This document shows, in pieces, positions 1-8,694 of a DNA stretch of 26,820 bases (the stretch's first letter is position 1; the number at the start of each line of letters is the position of its first letter). This stretch comes from a virus. Made by a program: the position numbers and the translations under genes. The notes under the pieces were generated by a model, which saw only the letters and a program-made list of their open reading frames with translations, made no database searches and was not told the origin of the DNA. Location of the stretch: the IMG/VR virus record IMGVR_UViG_3300028557_001218, positions 1-26,820 of that record; one strand, written 5' to 3'.

Positions 1-650
1 ACGCTTCCGCACAATATTCAACGGTAAGTGGTGGATATAATAACGGAGCAACACAATATGGTGCAACCGTTGGTGGTGGTGTATCCAATTTTGCTACCAG
101 TACTAATGATACCGTTGCTGGTGGTTTGTCCAATTTTGCACAAGGACAATATTCATTTATTGGTGGTGGTTATAGTAACCAAACACAAGGATATATGTCA
201 TCAATATCTGGTGGTTGGGCAAATAGAACTACTGGACAACAATCTTCTATCGGGGGTGGTTGTTATAATACATCAGGGGGATTCCAAAGTTTTGTTGGTG
301 GAGGACAGTTTAATACAACTGTTGGATCACATTCATCAATTAATGGTGGTTATTTTAATAAGACAGGTCAATGTAATGGATCAACAATCGGTGGTGGTGG
401 TACAAACACATCTTGTGGTGTATCAACAACAGTTGGTGGTGGATATAGAAACGTTGCCTCAATATGGAATTCAACAATCGGTGGTGGAGCATGTAACACA
501 TCATTACCAACCGCTTGTGGTTCAGTAATTTCTGGAGGTAGATTAAATACAACATCTGGATTATATTCAATGATTCTTGGAGGATTTCAAAATACTGCGG
601 TTGGAACTAGAAGTGCGGTTGTTGGAGGACAAAATATTATATCAACAAAT
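1..650 (+). repeat. Solenoid repeat array A of the first fibre gene
   Basis: Degenerate in-frame repeats of about 45-54 nt encode units like GGGxxNTSSGxxSxIxGG. The DNA copies have diverged but keep the GGTGGT (Gly-Gly) core, so these are protein repeats and not a CRISPR array or satellite. Confidence 0.75.
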
Positions 651-2288
651 AACGACACTGTTTACGTACCATATTTAAACATTCAAACGGTCGGATTAAC
701 AACACCAGTTTCAAACTTGGCGGTTGACGCTTCAGGTAATGTTGTTGTTGGTTCGTCAACAACAGATTATTTCTTAACTGGATTAACTTTTGATACTAGT
801 GGATTCACATTAACGGCATCTGTTAACGACGGGAATGATTATACAGTAAATTTAGGAATTTTAGCAACTGACTTAGGTTTAACTGGTGGTACATATAATT
901 CTAGTACAGGTGTTGTAACATTTACAAACACATCTGGACAAACAGTTAATGTGTCAGGCTTTACAACAGGTTATACGGATGTTTTCTTAACTGGAGGTAC
1001 TTTTACTAACGGAGATTTAACTTTAACAAATACTGACGGTTCATCTGTTTTAGTGACAGGATTCACAGATTATTATGTGACTGGTGGAACATATGATTCT
1101 AATACTGGAGATATAACCTTAGATAGACAAAACGGTCAAGTAACAATATCTGGTATATTTGATACCGATACTTATTTAACCGGAGCTACATATAGTGCAT
1201 CAACCGGAGTATTAACATTATCTCAAAATAATGGACAACCAGACGTTAGTGTCTTAGGATTCCAAACATTAAATAATTTTGTAACAGGAGCAACATATTC
1301 TAACGGAACTTTAGATTTATCGTTAAATAATGGAAACGTTGTAACCGCAACTGGTTTCTTAAATAATGATTATTATGTAACTGGTGGTACATTTGATAAT
1401 AATACTGGTATATTAAACTTAGAAAGACAAAACGGAACAGTTTCTATTGGTGGAATTACATTTACTGGATTAACTGGTGTTATAGTTACAGGAAGTGGGA
1501 TACAGTCAGCGGTTAGAACCGGAACAGGAAGTATTGCAACCGCACCTAATTCATACTCGTTTGGGTGTCTTAATTATAGTTGTGGGGACGGATCTTCAAT
1601 ATTAGGAGGATATACTAATGTTATTTCCACATCTGCGTCCTCATCGGTCATTGCTGGAGGTATGAATAATAGATCTTTTGGTCAAAATTCGTTTATAGGT
1701 TCAGGTAACTTAAACACAACGTCTGGATTATATTCAATCGTTGGTGGTGGTAGGTCAAATACCGCAAACAACACTTACTCAACAATTATCGGAGGTCAAT
1801 CTAACATATCCTTAACTAATTGTTCGTCAATAGGTGGAGGTCAATCAAATCAAATTTTATCTCCAGCATCTTTTGGTAGTATATTTGGTGGTTGTGGAAA
1901 TAAAGTTTGTGGTCAGTATGGTTATATTGGTGGTGGTAGATCTAACGTTGTTAGTACACCATCAACAAATGGTACCGTATCTGGAGGTTTCTCTAACACA
2001 TCAGTAGGTTTAAACGCTACTGTTGGTGGAGGAACTCTTAACACATCGGCAGGAGATTTCACATCAATTATCGGAGGATGTTCAAACAAAGCGACTTGTA
2101 TTCACTCACATATTGTTGGTTGTAATATAACTTCTGATAGACCATATCACACATATGTTAATAACTTTACTGTAAGTGGAGGTGGACAACCGACTACTGA
2201 AGTAAGAATGGCTGGTTTACCAACTACTGATCCTGGGATAACCGGATACGTATGGAATGATAGTGGTACATTAAAAATATCTCTTTAA
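1..2288 (+). CDS. Solenoid tail-fibre/adhesin, 5' partial
   Basis: The frame is open from base 3, so the gene starts left of the window; the visible 761 residues are only the C-terminal part. Order seen: a solenoid block to about position 650 built of 15-18-residue repeats of the type NTTSGxxSxIxGGxxN; a stem block (about 770-1470) of roughly 32-residue repeats beginning TGGTYxxxTG; a second solenoid block (about 1490-2150); and a short C-terminal end with LPTTDPGITGYVWNDSG, a type of ending I associate with phage tail-fibre proteins. The repeats recall the YadA-head/Hep_Hag style of trimeric beta-solenoid. No signal peptide can be judged. Likely a virion-surface fibre that contacts host or environmental glycans. 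The Ser/Thr/Asn-rich turns make it a plausible acceptor for the glycosyltransferases that follow. A trimeric fold is inference. It ends just before a strong terminator. Confidence 0.8.
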   Translation, partial: ASAQYSTVSGGYNNGATQYGATVGGGVSNFATSTNDTVAGGLSNFAQGQYSFIGGGYSNQTQGYMSSISGGWANRTTGQQSSIGGGCYNTSGGFQSFVGGGQFNTTVGSHSSINGGYFNKTGQCNGSTIGGGGTNTSCGVSTTVGGGYRNVASIWNSTIGGGACNTSLPTACGSVISGGRLNTTSGLYSMILGGFQNTAVGTRSAVVGGQNIISTNNDTVYVPYLNIQTVGLTTPVSNLAVDASGNVVVGSSTTDYFLTGLTFDTSGFTLTASVNDGNDYTVNLGILATDLGLTGGTYNSSTGVVTFTNTSGQTVNVSGFTTGYTDVFLTGGTFTNGDLTLTNTDGSSVLVTGFTDYYVTGGTYDSNTGDITLDRQNGQVTISGIFDTDTYLTGATYSASTGVLTLSQNNGQPDVSVLGFQTLNNFVTGATYSNGTLDLSLNNGNVVTATGFLNNDYYVTGGTFDNNTGILNLERQNGTVSIGGITFTGLTGVIVTGSGIQSAVRTGTGSIATAPNSYSFGCLNYSCGDGSSILGGYTNVISTSASSSVIAGGMNNRSFGQNSFIGSGNLNTTSGLYSIVGGGRSNTANNTYSTIIGGQSNISLTNCSSIGGGQSNQILSPASFGSIFGGCGNKVCGQYGYIGGGRSNVVSTPSTNGTVSGGFSNTSVGLNATVGGGTLNTSAGDFTSIIGGCSNKATCIHSHIVGCNITSDRPYHTYVNNFTVSGGGQPTTEVRMAGLPTTDPGITGYVWNDSGTLKISL
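770..1470 (+). repeat. Stem repeats (TGGTY type) of the first fibre gene
   Basis: Six or seven degenerate units of roughly 32 residues, each with a core such as YVTGGTYDxxTGxxTL followed by a NGxxVxVxGF strand. The pattern suggests a beta-rich triple-stranded stalk between the two solenoid blocks. The trimeric stalk is inference from the pattern. Confidence 0.65.
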
Positions 2289-2294
2289 CAAAAT

Positions 2295-2321
2295 AACCCC
2301 CAGGGAAACTTGGGGGTTTTT
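2295..2321 (+). terminator. Rho-independent terminator after fibre gene 1
   Basis: An eight-pair stem, AACCCCCA against TGGGGGTT, with an eight-base loop, followed directly by a T run (GTTTTTAAAA). It begins 6 nt after the stop codon at 2286-2288. It is GC-rich against a very AT-rich background, which makes it stand out. Confidence 0.9.
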
Positions 2322-2350
2322 AAAAATAAAAAATTAATAAAAAAATAAAA

Positions 2351-4777
2351 ATGGCATATGTTATTATAAACGATCCTACTGGTGGTTTAACATCAACAGT
2401 AAGATGTGATAATCAAAACACCGCAACTAAACAATATGCAACAGTAACCGGTGGTTATCAAAATACATCATCAGGAAAATATTCATTTGTTGGTGGTGGA
2501 CAAAATAACACATCATCTTGTTATAACTCAGTTGTTGGCGGAGGGTTTTCAAATACATCTTCAGGGTTTTGTTCAGGAATTCTTGGTGGTTCATTAAATG
2601 TTGCCAATGGTGAGTTTTCATTTATTGGTGGTGGAAAAAATAATACCGCCTCAGATTCTTTATCAGTTGTTGCGGGTGGGACATTTAATGTTTCTTCTTG
2701 TGAATGTACTGTAGTTGGTGGTGGTGAAAATAACACGGTTAATTCTTATTATGGGATTATAGGTGGTGGTTTAAACAATACATCTATTGCTGACTTCTCA
2801 ATTGTTGGTGGTGGTTGTAATAACGCAAACTTAGGAAGTTCTTCTGTTGTTGGTGGAGGTAACTCAAACACATCGGTATCAAACTTTTCTGTTGTTGCTG
2901 GTGGTACAAGAAATCAAAACTACGGAACTTACGCCACAATATCTGGAGGTATTTGTAATAAAGCCTATTTAGATGGTGTAACAATTGGTGGTGGTTCATT
3001 TAACACCGCATTAAAATATAATTCAGTTATCGCGGGAGGTTATGGAAATACTGTATCAGGATATGGGTCAACCGTATCTGGGGGATATACAAATACCGTA
3101 ATTGGTGATTACTCAGTGGTTACTGGAGGTGAAGGTAATTTTACTGGTGTTATTGGTGGAATTGATATTCTTAATAATCCTGTTGTGTCAAGTGCAAATA
3201 CAATTAGTGGATACTTTAATGATATTACACCATCATCTACTCTTTCTGGTTTTGGATTTGGTGGTCAAGTGAATTTTAATTTTACGTCTCCTGGAACTTT
3301 AAGTAGTTATTATTTAGTAAGTAAAGGTAGTGATTATGTAAATAATGATACATTAACTTTTTTAGGGTCTAAATTTGGTGGTACATCCCCATCGGATGAT
3401 GTTACTCTTGAGATAACAACAGACAACTACGGTGATTTTGTTGCTATTGGTGGGGGTAGTGTCAATTCATCTAGAAAAAATCATAGTACAATAAGTGGTG
3501 GTTATAGTAATACAATTGACGGAAACTGTTCTACAATTGGTGGTGGATGTTGTAATACAATAACAAGATGTTCTCAATACTCAACAATAAGTGGTGGTAG
3601 GAGAAACTGTACTTACGGTAATTATTCTACAATTTCAGGTGGACGATGTAACAACGCTGGATCTTATGGTACGGTAAGTAGAACTTATAACTCAGTATAT
3701 ACTGGAGGAACATTAAACGGAACGTTTCTTTCTATAAACCCAACATCAACCAATTCATTGTATGGTTCAGGTGGACAGTTCGATTTTGGTTTCATCACAG
3801 GATTATTAGTTAATATAAGGATACCATACGGAGGACAACTTTACCAAGGAGGAGATAGATTATTTTTTGATGGTTCTTTGTTTGGAGGTGTGACTGGTAC
3901 TGATGATGTTACATTCCAGGTAAATACTAGTAATTTAGATTATGCGACTGTTGGTGGTGGATGTCGTAATACCGCCTCATCAGAGTACTCAACAGTAAGT
4001 GGTGGTTATGAAAATACCATATCAACTATATCTAATTACTCAACTATTGCCGGTGGTGCAGACAACACTATAAGTGGTTATTACTCAACTGTTGGCGGGG
4101 GTGAATTTAATATTATAGATGGTAATAATTCAACAATTAGTGGCGGGTATTATAACACAGTAAGTTCATCCTGTTCAACAATTAGTGGAGGTATTTGTAA
4201 TACTGCAAGTTCTTTATACTCAACAATTGGTGGAGGTCGTAATAACATAACATTGTGTAATGGATCAACCGTAAGTGGTGGATATCAAAATACTGCCGTT
4301 TCAGTTTATTCTTTTATTGGAGGTGGAAAAACAAATACGGTTTATGGTGATTGTTCTTTTATTTTATCTGATAATTCTATATTAAGTGGAAATAGGTCCG
4401 CAATTATTGGGGGTTCTGGAATTACAGGGACAACCGATAATACGGTTTATGTTCCTAACTTATCAATAGGAGGTAGTTTAAGTAAAAATTCAATTACTGT
4501 TGATGCGTTTTCCGATCCAGGATTAACATCTACAGATAATATTGTTTTCTTTAACGCATCTACCGGTGGTGGTACAATTTATTTACCGTTACCTGTTTTA
4601 GGAAAAGAAATTATATTAATTAGATATTCAACCACTAATACCGCAATTTTAGGTACAACCGGAGGGGCAACAATTAATGGTTCATCTACTAAAGGATTAA
4701 GCACACCGTTATATACTATAACCAGAGTTATTAGTAATGGGTTTGATTGGTTTGCAAACGAAGGTATTCCATTATAA
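2351..4777 (+). CDS. Second solenoid tail-fibre/adhesin
   Basis: An 808-residue protein, complete. It starts at an ATG after an A-rich leader with no Shine-Dalgarno. Most of it is tandem solenoid units of the type NTxSGxYSxVxGGGxxNT, the same family as the preceding gene. Two related non-solenoid insertions interrupt the array at about residues 271-365 and 446-535; both carry a GGQ-aromatic core, then FGG and DDVTxxxxT. The C-terminus (from about residue 720) leaves the repeats and ends in a beta-rich domain with a NGFDWFANEG strand, similar to knob domains at the end of phage fibres. Cysteine is unusually frequent (about twenty), usually at turn positions such as GGxCN. Likely an exposed virion adhesin; trimerisation and ligand are unknown. 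It is the nearest candidate substrate for the TibC-like transferase encoded at 5602. Confidence 0.8.
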   Translation: MAYVIINDPTGGLTSTVRCDNQNTATKQYATVTGGYQNTSSGKYSFVGGGQNNTSSCYNSVVGGGFSNTSSGFCSGILGGSLNVANGEFSFIGGGKNNTASDSLSVVAGGTFNVSSCECTVVGGGENNTVNSYYGIIGGGLNNTSIADFSIVGGGCNNANLGSSSVVGGGNSNTSVSNFSVVAGGTRNQNYGTYATISGGICNKAYLDGVTIGGGSFNTALKYNSVIAGGYGNTVSGYGSTVSGGYTNTVIGDYSVVTGGEGNFTGVIGGIDILNNPVVSSANTISGYFNDITPSSTLSGFGFGGQVNFNFTSPGTLSSYYLVSKGSDYVNNDTLTFLGSKFGGTSPSDDVTLEITTDNYGDFVAIGGGSVNSSRKNHSTISGGYSNTIDGNCSTIGGGCCNTITRCSQYSTISGGRRNCTYGNYSTISGGRCNNAGSYGTVSRTYNSVYTGGTLNGTFLSINPTSTNSLYGSGGQFDFGFITGLLVNIRIPYGGQLYQGGDRLFFDGSLFGGVTGTDDVTFQVNTSNLDYATVGGGCRNTASSEYSTVSGGYENTISTISNYSTIAGGADNTISGYYSTVGGGEFNIIDGNNSTISGGYYNTVSSSCSTISGGICNTASSLYSTIGGGRNNITLCNGSTVSGGYQNTAVSVYSFIGGGKTNTVYGDCSFILSDNSILSGNRSAIIGGSGITGTTDNTVYVPNLSIGGSLSKNSITVDAFSDPGLTSTDNIVFFNASTGGGTIYLPLPVLGKEIILIRYSTTNTAILGTTGGATINGSSTKGLSTPLYTITRVISNGFDWFANEGIPL
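2400..4400 (+). repeat. Solenoid repeat array of the second fibre gene
   Basis: About forty diverged in-frame units keep Gly-Gly or Gly-Gly-Gly and an NT/NN turn. They are interrupted only by the two homologous insert modules (about 3163-3455 and 3688-3960). The DNA is not identical from unit to unit, so this is an old expansion under protein-level constraint. Confidence 0.75.
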
Positions 4778-4798
4778 TAAAAAATTAAAAATATAATT

Positions 4799-4825
4799 AA
4801 CCCCTCCCACAAAGAGGGGTTTTTT
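4799..4825 (+). terminator. Rho-independent terminator after fibre gene 2
   Basis: Stem AACCCCTC against GAGGGGTT around the loop CCACAAA, followed by a run of T (TTTTTTATTTA). It separates the fibre transcript from the glycosyltransferase operon that starts at 4866. Confidence 0.9.
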
Positions 4826-4865
4826 ATTTAATACACTTTTATATTTGATTTTTTATATTTAAGGT

Positions 4866-5609
4866 ATGTTTGTAAGTGTTTGTAATAAAGATTATTTAAT
4901 TGGGTTTGAGGTAATGTTAAAATCATTAATTGATAATAACCCAAGAGTTGTAAATGAAAATATCCCATTTGTTATAATTAGTAACGATTTAAACCCTGAA
5001 GATTTAATTACCTCAAGAAAAATATACAACAATATTCATATAAAAAGGTTTGATACTGAAAAATATTCTGAGATAGAAAAATTAAAAGACCAACAAAGAA
5101 TGTTTGGTGATTATACAAAATATGAAATTTTTTCATTAACCGAATTTAAAAAGATTATTTTTTTAGATTGTGACATTGTAGTGTTAGGTAACATAGATTA
5201 TCTGATTGATTATGAAAAACCATTTGGTGCGGTAAGAGAACTTTATATTGACCAATATAACACTGGAGTTATGGTAATTAGTAAAGAATTTTTAAATGAA
5301 AAAATAACAAATGATTTAATTCATTTAACAACCATTTATGGAATTACAGAACATTTAGATCAAGATATTATTGACCACTACTTTAGTGATATTATCACCC
5401 CAATTTCAATCGAATACAATTATTTAAAAACATATTCAAAAGAAATATTTAAAAATTCTGGATTACCAAAATATATTAAAATATTACATTTTATCGCAAA
5501 AAAACCTTGGCAAAACAAACCATTGGTCTTTTTAGAAGAAGGAACAATTTGGCAAGAAAAATATTGGTTTGATTACTATTCTAAAATTCTTAAATTAAAA
5601 AATGGTTAA
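4866..5609 (+). CDS. GT8-like glycosyltransferase
   Basis: A 247-residue GT-A fold enzyme, probably retaining and metal-dependent, that would move a sugar from a nucleotide-sugar to an acceptor in the cytoplasm. Family marks: FLDCDIVVLGNID at residues 99-111 with the DxD pair D101/D103, then YNTGVMVIS, then LDQDIIDHYF, and near the C-terminus LHFIAKKPWQ, which matches the HxxGxxKPW metal/UDP motif of GT8 except that Gly is Ala. The length is near the minimal GT8 catalytic core, with no membrane segment. It opens the decoration operon, 45 nt after the terminator, and overlaps the next gene by 8 nt. The donor and acceptor cannot be read from sequence; a fibre protein or a previously added sugar is likely from context. 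Confidence 0.8.
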   Translation: MFVSVCNKDYLIGFEVMLKSLIDNNPRVVNENIPFVIISNDLNPEDLITSRKIYNNIHIKRFDTEKYSEIEKLKDQQRMFGDYTKYEIFSLTEFKKIIFLDCDIVVLGNIDYLIDYEKPFGAVRELYIDQYNTGVMVISKEFLNEKITNDLIHLTTIYGITEHLDQDIIDHYFSDIITPISIEYNYLKTYSKEIFKNSGLPKYIKILHFIAKKPWQNKPLVFLEEGTIWQEKYWFDYYSKILKLKNG

Positions 5610-6510
5610 AAGACATTACGATAATACAGAACTATTAAAATATACTGAAAGGGATCCTAATTTATCTAATTTTAAAGATAAAGAACTTTTATTACATTTT
5701 GATTCTTTTTGTTTGGGGGATACAATATGTTTTTCATCCCTTATGGATCCGTTTATGGAATATCATAAACCAAAAAAAGTTTATGTTTCCACATTCTTTC
5801 CTCATTTATTAAAATCAACAAACCCAAAGTATGAATTCATTAATGCAAATGAATCTAAATCTATTAATGTAGATAAATTAATTGATGTTGGTTATCATAA
5901 AGATAATATGTCTCACACTCTTGGTGGGATGTTTTATGCCGCAAAAGACACAATGTTTTTACCACAAGACACAAAACCAGGTAAATGTCCTGTTATACCT
6001 AAACAAAGAATTATAAATAAAAATAAAATAACGATGGGTCCTGAAACAATAAAGGATATATCAAAATGGGAATATGATGGTGGTTGGCAAACAGTCATAA
6101 ATGAATTGGTTAATAATAATTTTGATGTTTATAATGTTTCATATGAGAATACATTAAATTTACAAAACGCAAAAGGATTTCACGGAAACAACGATATAAA
6201 TGTTTCATTAAATCATATTTTAGAATCAAGATTTTTTATTGGATTATCTTCTGGGTTATCTTGGTTGGCGTGGGCGTATGGGGTTCCTGTTGTTATGATA
6301 TCAAACTTTACTAAAAAACAAAACGAGTTTGAATGTTTTAGAGTTGAGAATCCTTACGTATGTAATGGGTGTTTTAATATGTTCCCAAATATTAAAAGTA
6401 GATGTCCAATATTTTTAAATACTGAAAGAGAAAATGAATGTCATAGAAGTATAACCCCAGAGATGGTTATCAATAAAATAAACGAGGCTATTATCTTTAC
6501 TAATAGCTAA
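5602..6510 (+). CDS. TibC/BAHT-like O-glycosyltransferase
   Basis: A 302-residue GT-B enzyme resembling the autotransporter strand-loop-strand O-heptosyltransferases (TibC/Aah family, related to GT9), which glycosylate Ser in beta-solenoid passenger domains. Seen: FCLGDTICFSSLMDPF (residues 36-51), the family's N-terminal loop; MGPETIKDISKWEYDGGW (145-162); FFIGLSSGLSWLAWAYGVPV (211-230), the donor-site helix; and a C-terminal cysteine set C254-x2-C257-x10-C268-x11-C280, corresponding to the four-Cys iron finger of TibC. It overlaps the GT8-like gene by 8 nt. The two genes immediately upstream encode Ser/Thr-rich beta-solenoids, the type of acceptor this family uses. The donor (ADP-heptose in bacteria) is not proven here. 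Confidence is high for the family and moderate for the acceptor. Confidence 0.85.
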   Translation: MVKRHYDNTELLKYTERDPNLSNFKDKELLLHFDSFCLGDTICFSSLMDPFMEYHKPKKVYVSTFFPHLLKSTNPKYEFINANESKSINVDKLIDVGYHKDNMSHTLGGMFYAAKDTMFLPQDTKPGKCPVIPKQRIINKNKITMGPETIKDISKWEYDGGWQTVINELVNNNFDVYNVSYENTLNLQNAKGFHGNNDINVSLNHILESRFFIGLSSGLSWLAWAYGVPVVMISNFTKKQNEFECFRVENPYVCNGCFNMFPNIKSRCPIFLNTERENECHRSITPEMVINKINEAIIFTNS

Positions 6511-6530
6511 TTAACTTTTATAATAAAATT

Positions 6531-7415
6531 ATGGAAAAAGAATATTCAATATTTCACATTGAGGGTGGATTAGGGAAGCATGTTTTGGCAACTGCGGTTG
6601 CTAAATGTATAAAAAATAATCATCCTAATAGAGAACTAATCATAGTTTGTGCCTATCCGGAAGTGTTTTTAAATTTAGATTACGTTGATAGGGTTTATCG
6701 TATTGGTATGACGCCTTATTTTTATGATGATTACATCAAAGATAAGGAAAGTTTAATTTTTAAACACGAACCATATTTTACATCAGACCATATTAATAAA
6801 AAATTACCATTAATTGTTAACTGGTGTAAGTTACTTGGATTAGAATACAATGGAGAACAACCATTTCTTTCGTTTAATTTAAGACAACAACAAATAGCTC
6901 ACGCTAAGTGGACAAGAGATAAACCAGTAATGGTTATCCAAACAAACGGAGGACCACTACAAGAACAACCATATCCTTATTCCTGGACTAGAGATATTCC
7001 TTATGATGTTGCCCAGAAATTAGTTGACCATTTCTCAAAATATTATCATATTATACAAATATGTAGAGATAAATCAAATGTATTAAATAATGTGGAAGCG
7101 TTTTTTGAACCGATGTCAAATATGGAATTATTTTCCTTACTTGCTTATTCTCAAAAAAGAATATTAATTGATTCTTGTTTACAACACGCATCAGCCGCAA
7201 TGGGATTAAAATCAACTATTTTATGGGTAGGAACATCACCTATAGTATTTGGTTATAACCTACATAACAATATAATTGCAACATTACCAACAACCGTTAA
7301 ATTACCAGATAGTTATTTATTTGATTATAATTTTAATGGTACGGTGCACGAATGTCCTATGTTTGACACAAACATTTTTGATATAAACGAAATAATTGAA
7401 ACATTAAAACAATAA
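6531..7415 (+). CDS. GT9-like (heptosyltransferase-type) glycosyltransferase
   Basis: A 294-residue protein with GT-B/GT9 features. The N-terminal glycine-rich loop HIEGGLGKHVLATAVAKCI (residues 9-27) is the acceptor-side loop of ADP-heptose:LPS transferases. The C-terminal half has LIDSCLQHASAAMGLKSTIL, equivalent to the donor-site segment IxxDSGxxHxAAAxGxP of the family, with Cys in place of Gly. It lacks the four-cysteine finger of the neighbouring TibC-like enzyme. It sits 20 nt after that gene and 2 nt before the sulfotransferase, clearly co-transcribed. It probably adds another sugar to the same glycan. It could also act on host lipopolysaccharide; the sequence does not decide this. Confidence 0.65.
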   Translation: MEKEYSIFHIEGGLGKHVLATAVAKCIKNNHPNRELIIVCAYPEVFLNLDYVDRVYRIGMTPYFYDDYIKDKESLIFKHEPYFTSDHINKKLPLIVNWCKLLGLEYNGEQPFLSFNLRQQQIAHAKWTRDKPVMVIQTNGGPLQEQPYPYSWTRDIPYDVAQKLVDHFSKYYHIIQICRDKSNVLNNVEAFFEPMSNMELFSLLAYSQKRILIDSCLQHASAAMGLKSTILWVGTSPIVFGYNLHNNIIATLPTTVKLPDSYLFDYNFNGTVHECPMFDTNIFDINEIIETLKQ

Positions 7416-7417
7416 CT

Positions 7418-8236
7418 ATGGTACAAAAAATATTTTTCCAAAGCTCATTACCAAGAGCAGGTTCTACATTACTACAAAACGTAATGGGACAGAACCCAGA
7501 TTTTTACGTAACACCAACATCGGGTGTTTTAGAATTAGTTTACGCATCAAGAGCGAACTATACCTCATCTCCGGAATTTAAAGCCCAAGACACTGAATTA
7601 ATGAAGAGTGGGTTTTTAAATTTCTGTAATCAAGGTATGGTAGGGTTTTTTAATGGTGTAACAGATAAACCTTATGTTTTAGATAAAAGTAGAGGATGGG
7701 GAGTCCACTATGGATTCTTAAATTCATTTTATCCTAACCCTAAAATTATTTGTATGGTTAGAGATTTAAGAGGGATATTCTCATCAATGGAAAAAAACTT
7801 TAGAAAAAATCAACATAAAGATTCTGGGTTAGTTAATCACGCTCAAATGAAAGGAACCACCACAGAAAAAAGAATTGACGTGTGGTCGCAATCTCAACCC
7901 GTTGGTATGTCATTAGAAAGATTATACCAAATGTTTAAAGAAGGTATTAGTCAAAATGTTTTGTTTGTAAAATTCGAGGACTTCACATCAAACCCTAAAA
8001 AGGAAATGCAAAGAATTTATAATTATTTAGAACTTCCGTATTTTGAACACGACTTCAATAACGTGGAACAAATAACTCAAGAAGACGATGAGGTTTATGG
8101 TATATATGGTGACCACACAATAAAAAGTAAGATAGAACCTGTTAAAAGTGATTATAAAGAAGTTTTGGGTGTTAACGCATCAAACTGGATTAAAACTAAC
8201 TATCAATGGTTTTATGACCAATTTGGATATTTTTGA
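7418..8236 (+). CDS. PAPS-dependent sulfotransferase
   Basis: A 272-residue sulfotransferase-family protein that would transfer sulfate from PAPS to a hydroxyl group. The 5'-phosphosulfate-binding loop is SLPRAGSTLLQNVM (from residue 10). The 3'-phosphate-binding motif is ICMVRDLRGIFSSMEK, with R115 and Ser 122/123. Between them LDKSRGWGVHY fits the substrate-side segment of bacterial members. The C-terminal FEDFTSNPKKEMQRIYNYLEL is the usual sulfotransferase helix-loop after the core. No membrane segment is visible, so it should act in the cytoplasm, unlike most Golgi-type relatives. The gene starts 2 nt after the preceding stop, and APS kinase follows directly, which together suggest the phage makes its own sulfate donor. 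The acceptor could be a virion glycan, a fibre residue (Tyr/Ser) or a host metabolite. Confidence 0.85.
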   Translation: MVQKIFFQSSLPRAGSTLLQNVMGQNPDFYVTPTSGVLELVYASRANYTSSPEFKAQDTELMKSGFLNFCNQGMVGFFNGVTDKPYVLDKSRGWGVHYGFLNSFYPNPKIICMVRDLRGIFSSMEKNFRKNQHKDSGLVNHAQMKGTTTEKRIDVWSQSQPVGMSLERLYQMFKEGISQNVLFVKFEDFTSNPKKEMQRIYNYLELPYFEHDFNNVEQITQEDDEVYGIYGDHTIKSKIEPVKSDYKEVLGVNASNWIKTNYQWFYDQFGYF

Positions 8237-8238
8237 TT

Positions 8239-8694
8239 ATGAGGGAAAATAAAATATATTGGTTTACTGGTCAACCTGGGGCAGGAAAGACAGTTTTGTC
8301 TTTAATGTTAAAAACAGTTTTAGAAACGAAACACAACGGTAAAATTTTTCATATTGATGGTGATGAACTTAGAACGTTATTTAACAATCAAAAATATGGA
8401 AGAGAAGGTCGTGAGGAAAATATTAAAAGAGCTCAAGACATTGCTAAGTTTATTTTGGTTCAGGGTAATAGTGTTATTGTTAGTTTAGTTGCTCCATATA
8501 AAGAACTTAGAGAAAGTTTTAAGTACGATTTAGGTGATTTACTTGTGGAGTTTTATGTTCATACAACAGACATTAGAGGTAGAGAACATTTTCATACTGA
8601 CGAATATGAACAACCAACAGAAAACTTTATTGACATTGATACCACAAATGTTAATCCTCAAATATCTTTAAACAAAATAATTGAAAATTTATGA
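8239..8694 (+). CDS. cysC: Adenylylsulfate (APS) kinase
   Basis: APS kinase phosphorylates adenylylsulfate to PAPS. The 151-residue protein has Walker A GQPGAGKT (residues 11-18), FHIDGDELR (38-45), the helix GREGREENIKRAQDIAKF that binds APS, VAPYKELRE, and a terminal YEQPTENFIDIDT segment like the YExPxxPExxIDT of CysC. The lid before that segment is slightly reduced, and the Ser that is phosphorylated in the E. coli enzyme (ISPH motif) is Ala here, as in many APS kinases. An in-frame TTG at 8233 is possible, but the ATG at 8239, 2 nt past the sulfotransferase stop, is the better start. It shares an ATGA overlap with the next gene. Role: donor supply for the adjacent sulfotransferase. Confidence 0.88.
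   Translation: MRENKIYWFTGQPGAGKTVLSLMLKTVLETKHNGKIFHIDGDELRTLFNNQKYGREGREENIKRAQDIAKFILVQGNSVIVSLVAPYKELRESFKYDLGDLLVEFYVHTTDIRGREHFHTDEYEQPTENFIDIDTTNVNPQISLNKIIENL

Noticed and set aside
126-131. TTG as start of the first fibre gene
   Set aside because: The same frame is open to the left edge with continuous solenoid repeats, so the gene is 5' truncated and this codon is internal Leu.
28-528. Alternative-frame ORFs and antisense ORFs across the solenoid genes
   Set aside because: They arise from repeated GGTGGT/AATAC codons read in other frames and give low-complexity Val/Leu/His/Gln strings.
2400-4400. CRISPR-like regular repeats
   Set aside because: Repeats are in-frame, variable at the DNA level and lie inside a long coding region with no spacers of the CRISPR type.
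8233-8238. TTG start for APS kinase
   Set aside because: ATG at 8239 follows two codons later and fits the family N-terminus better.
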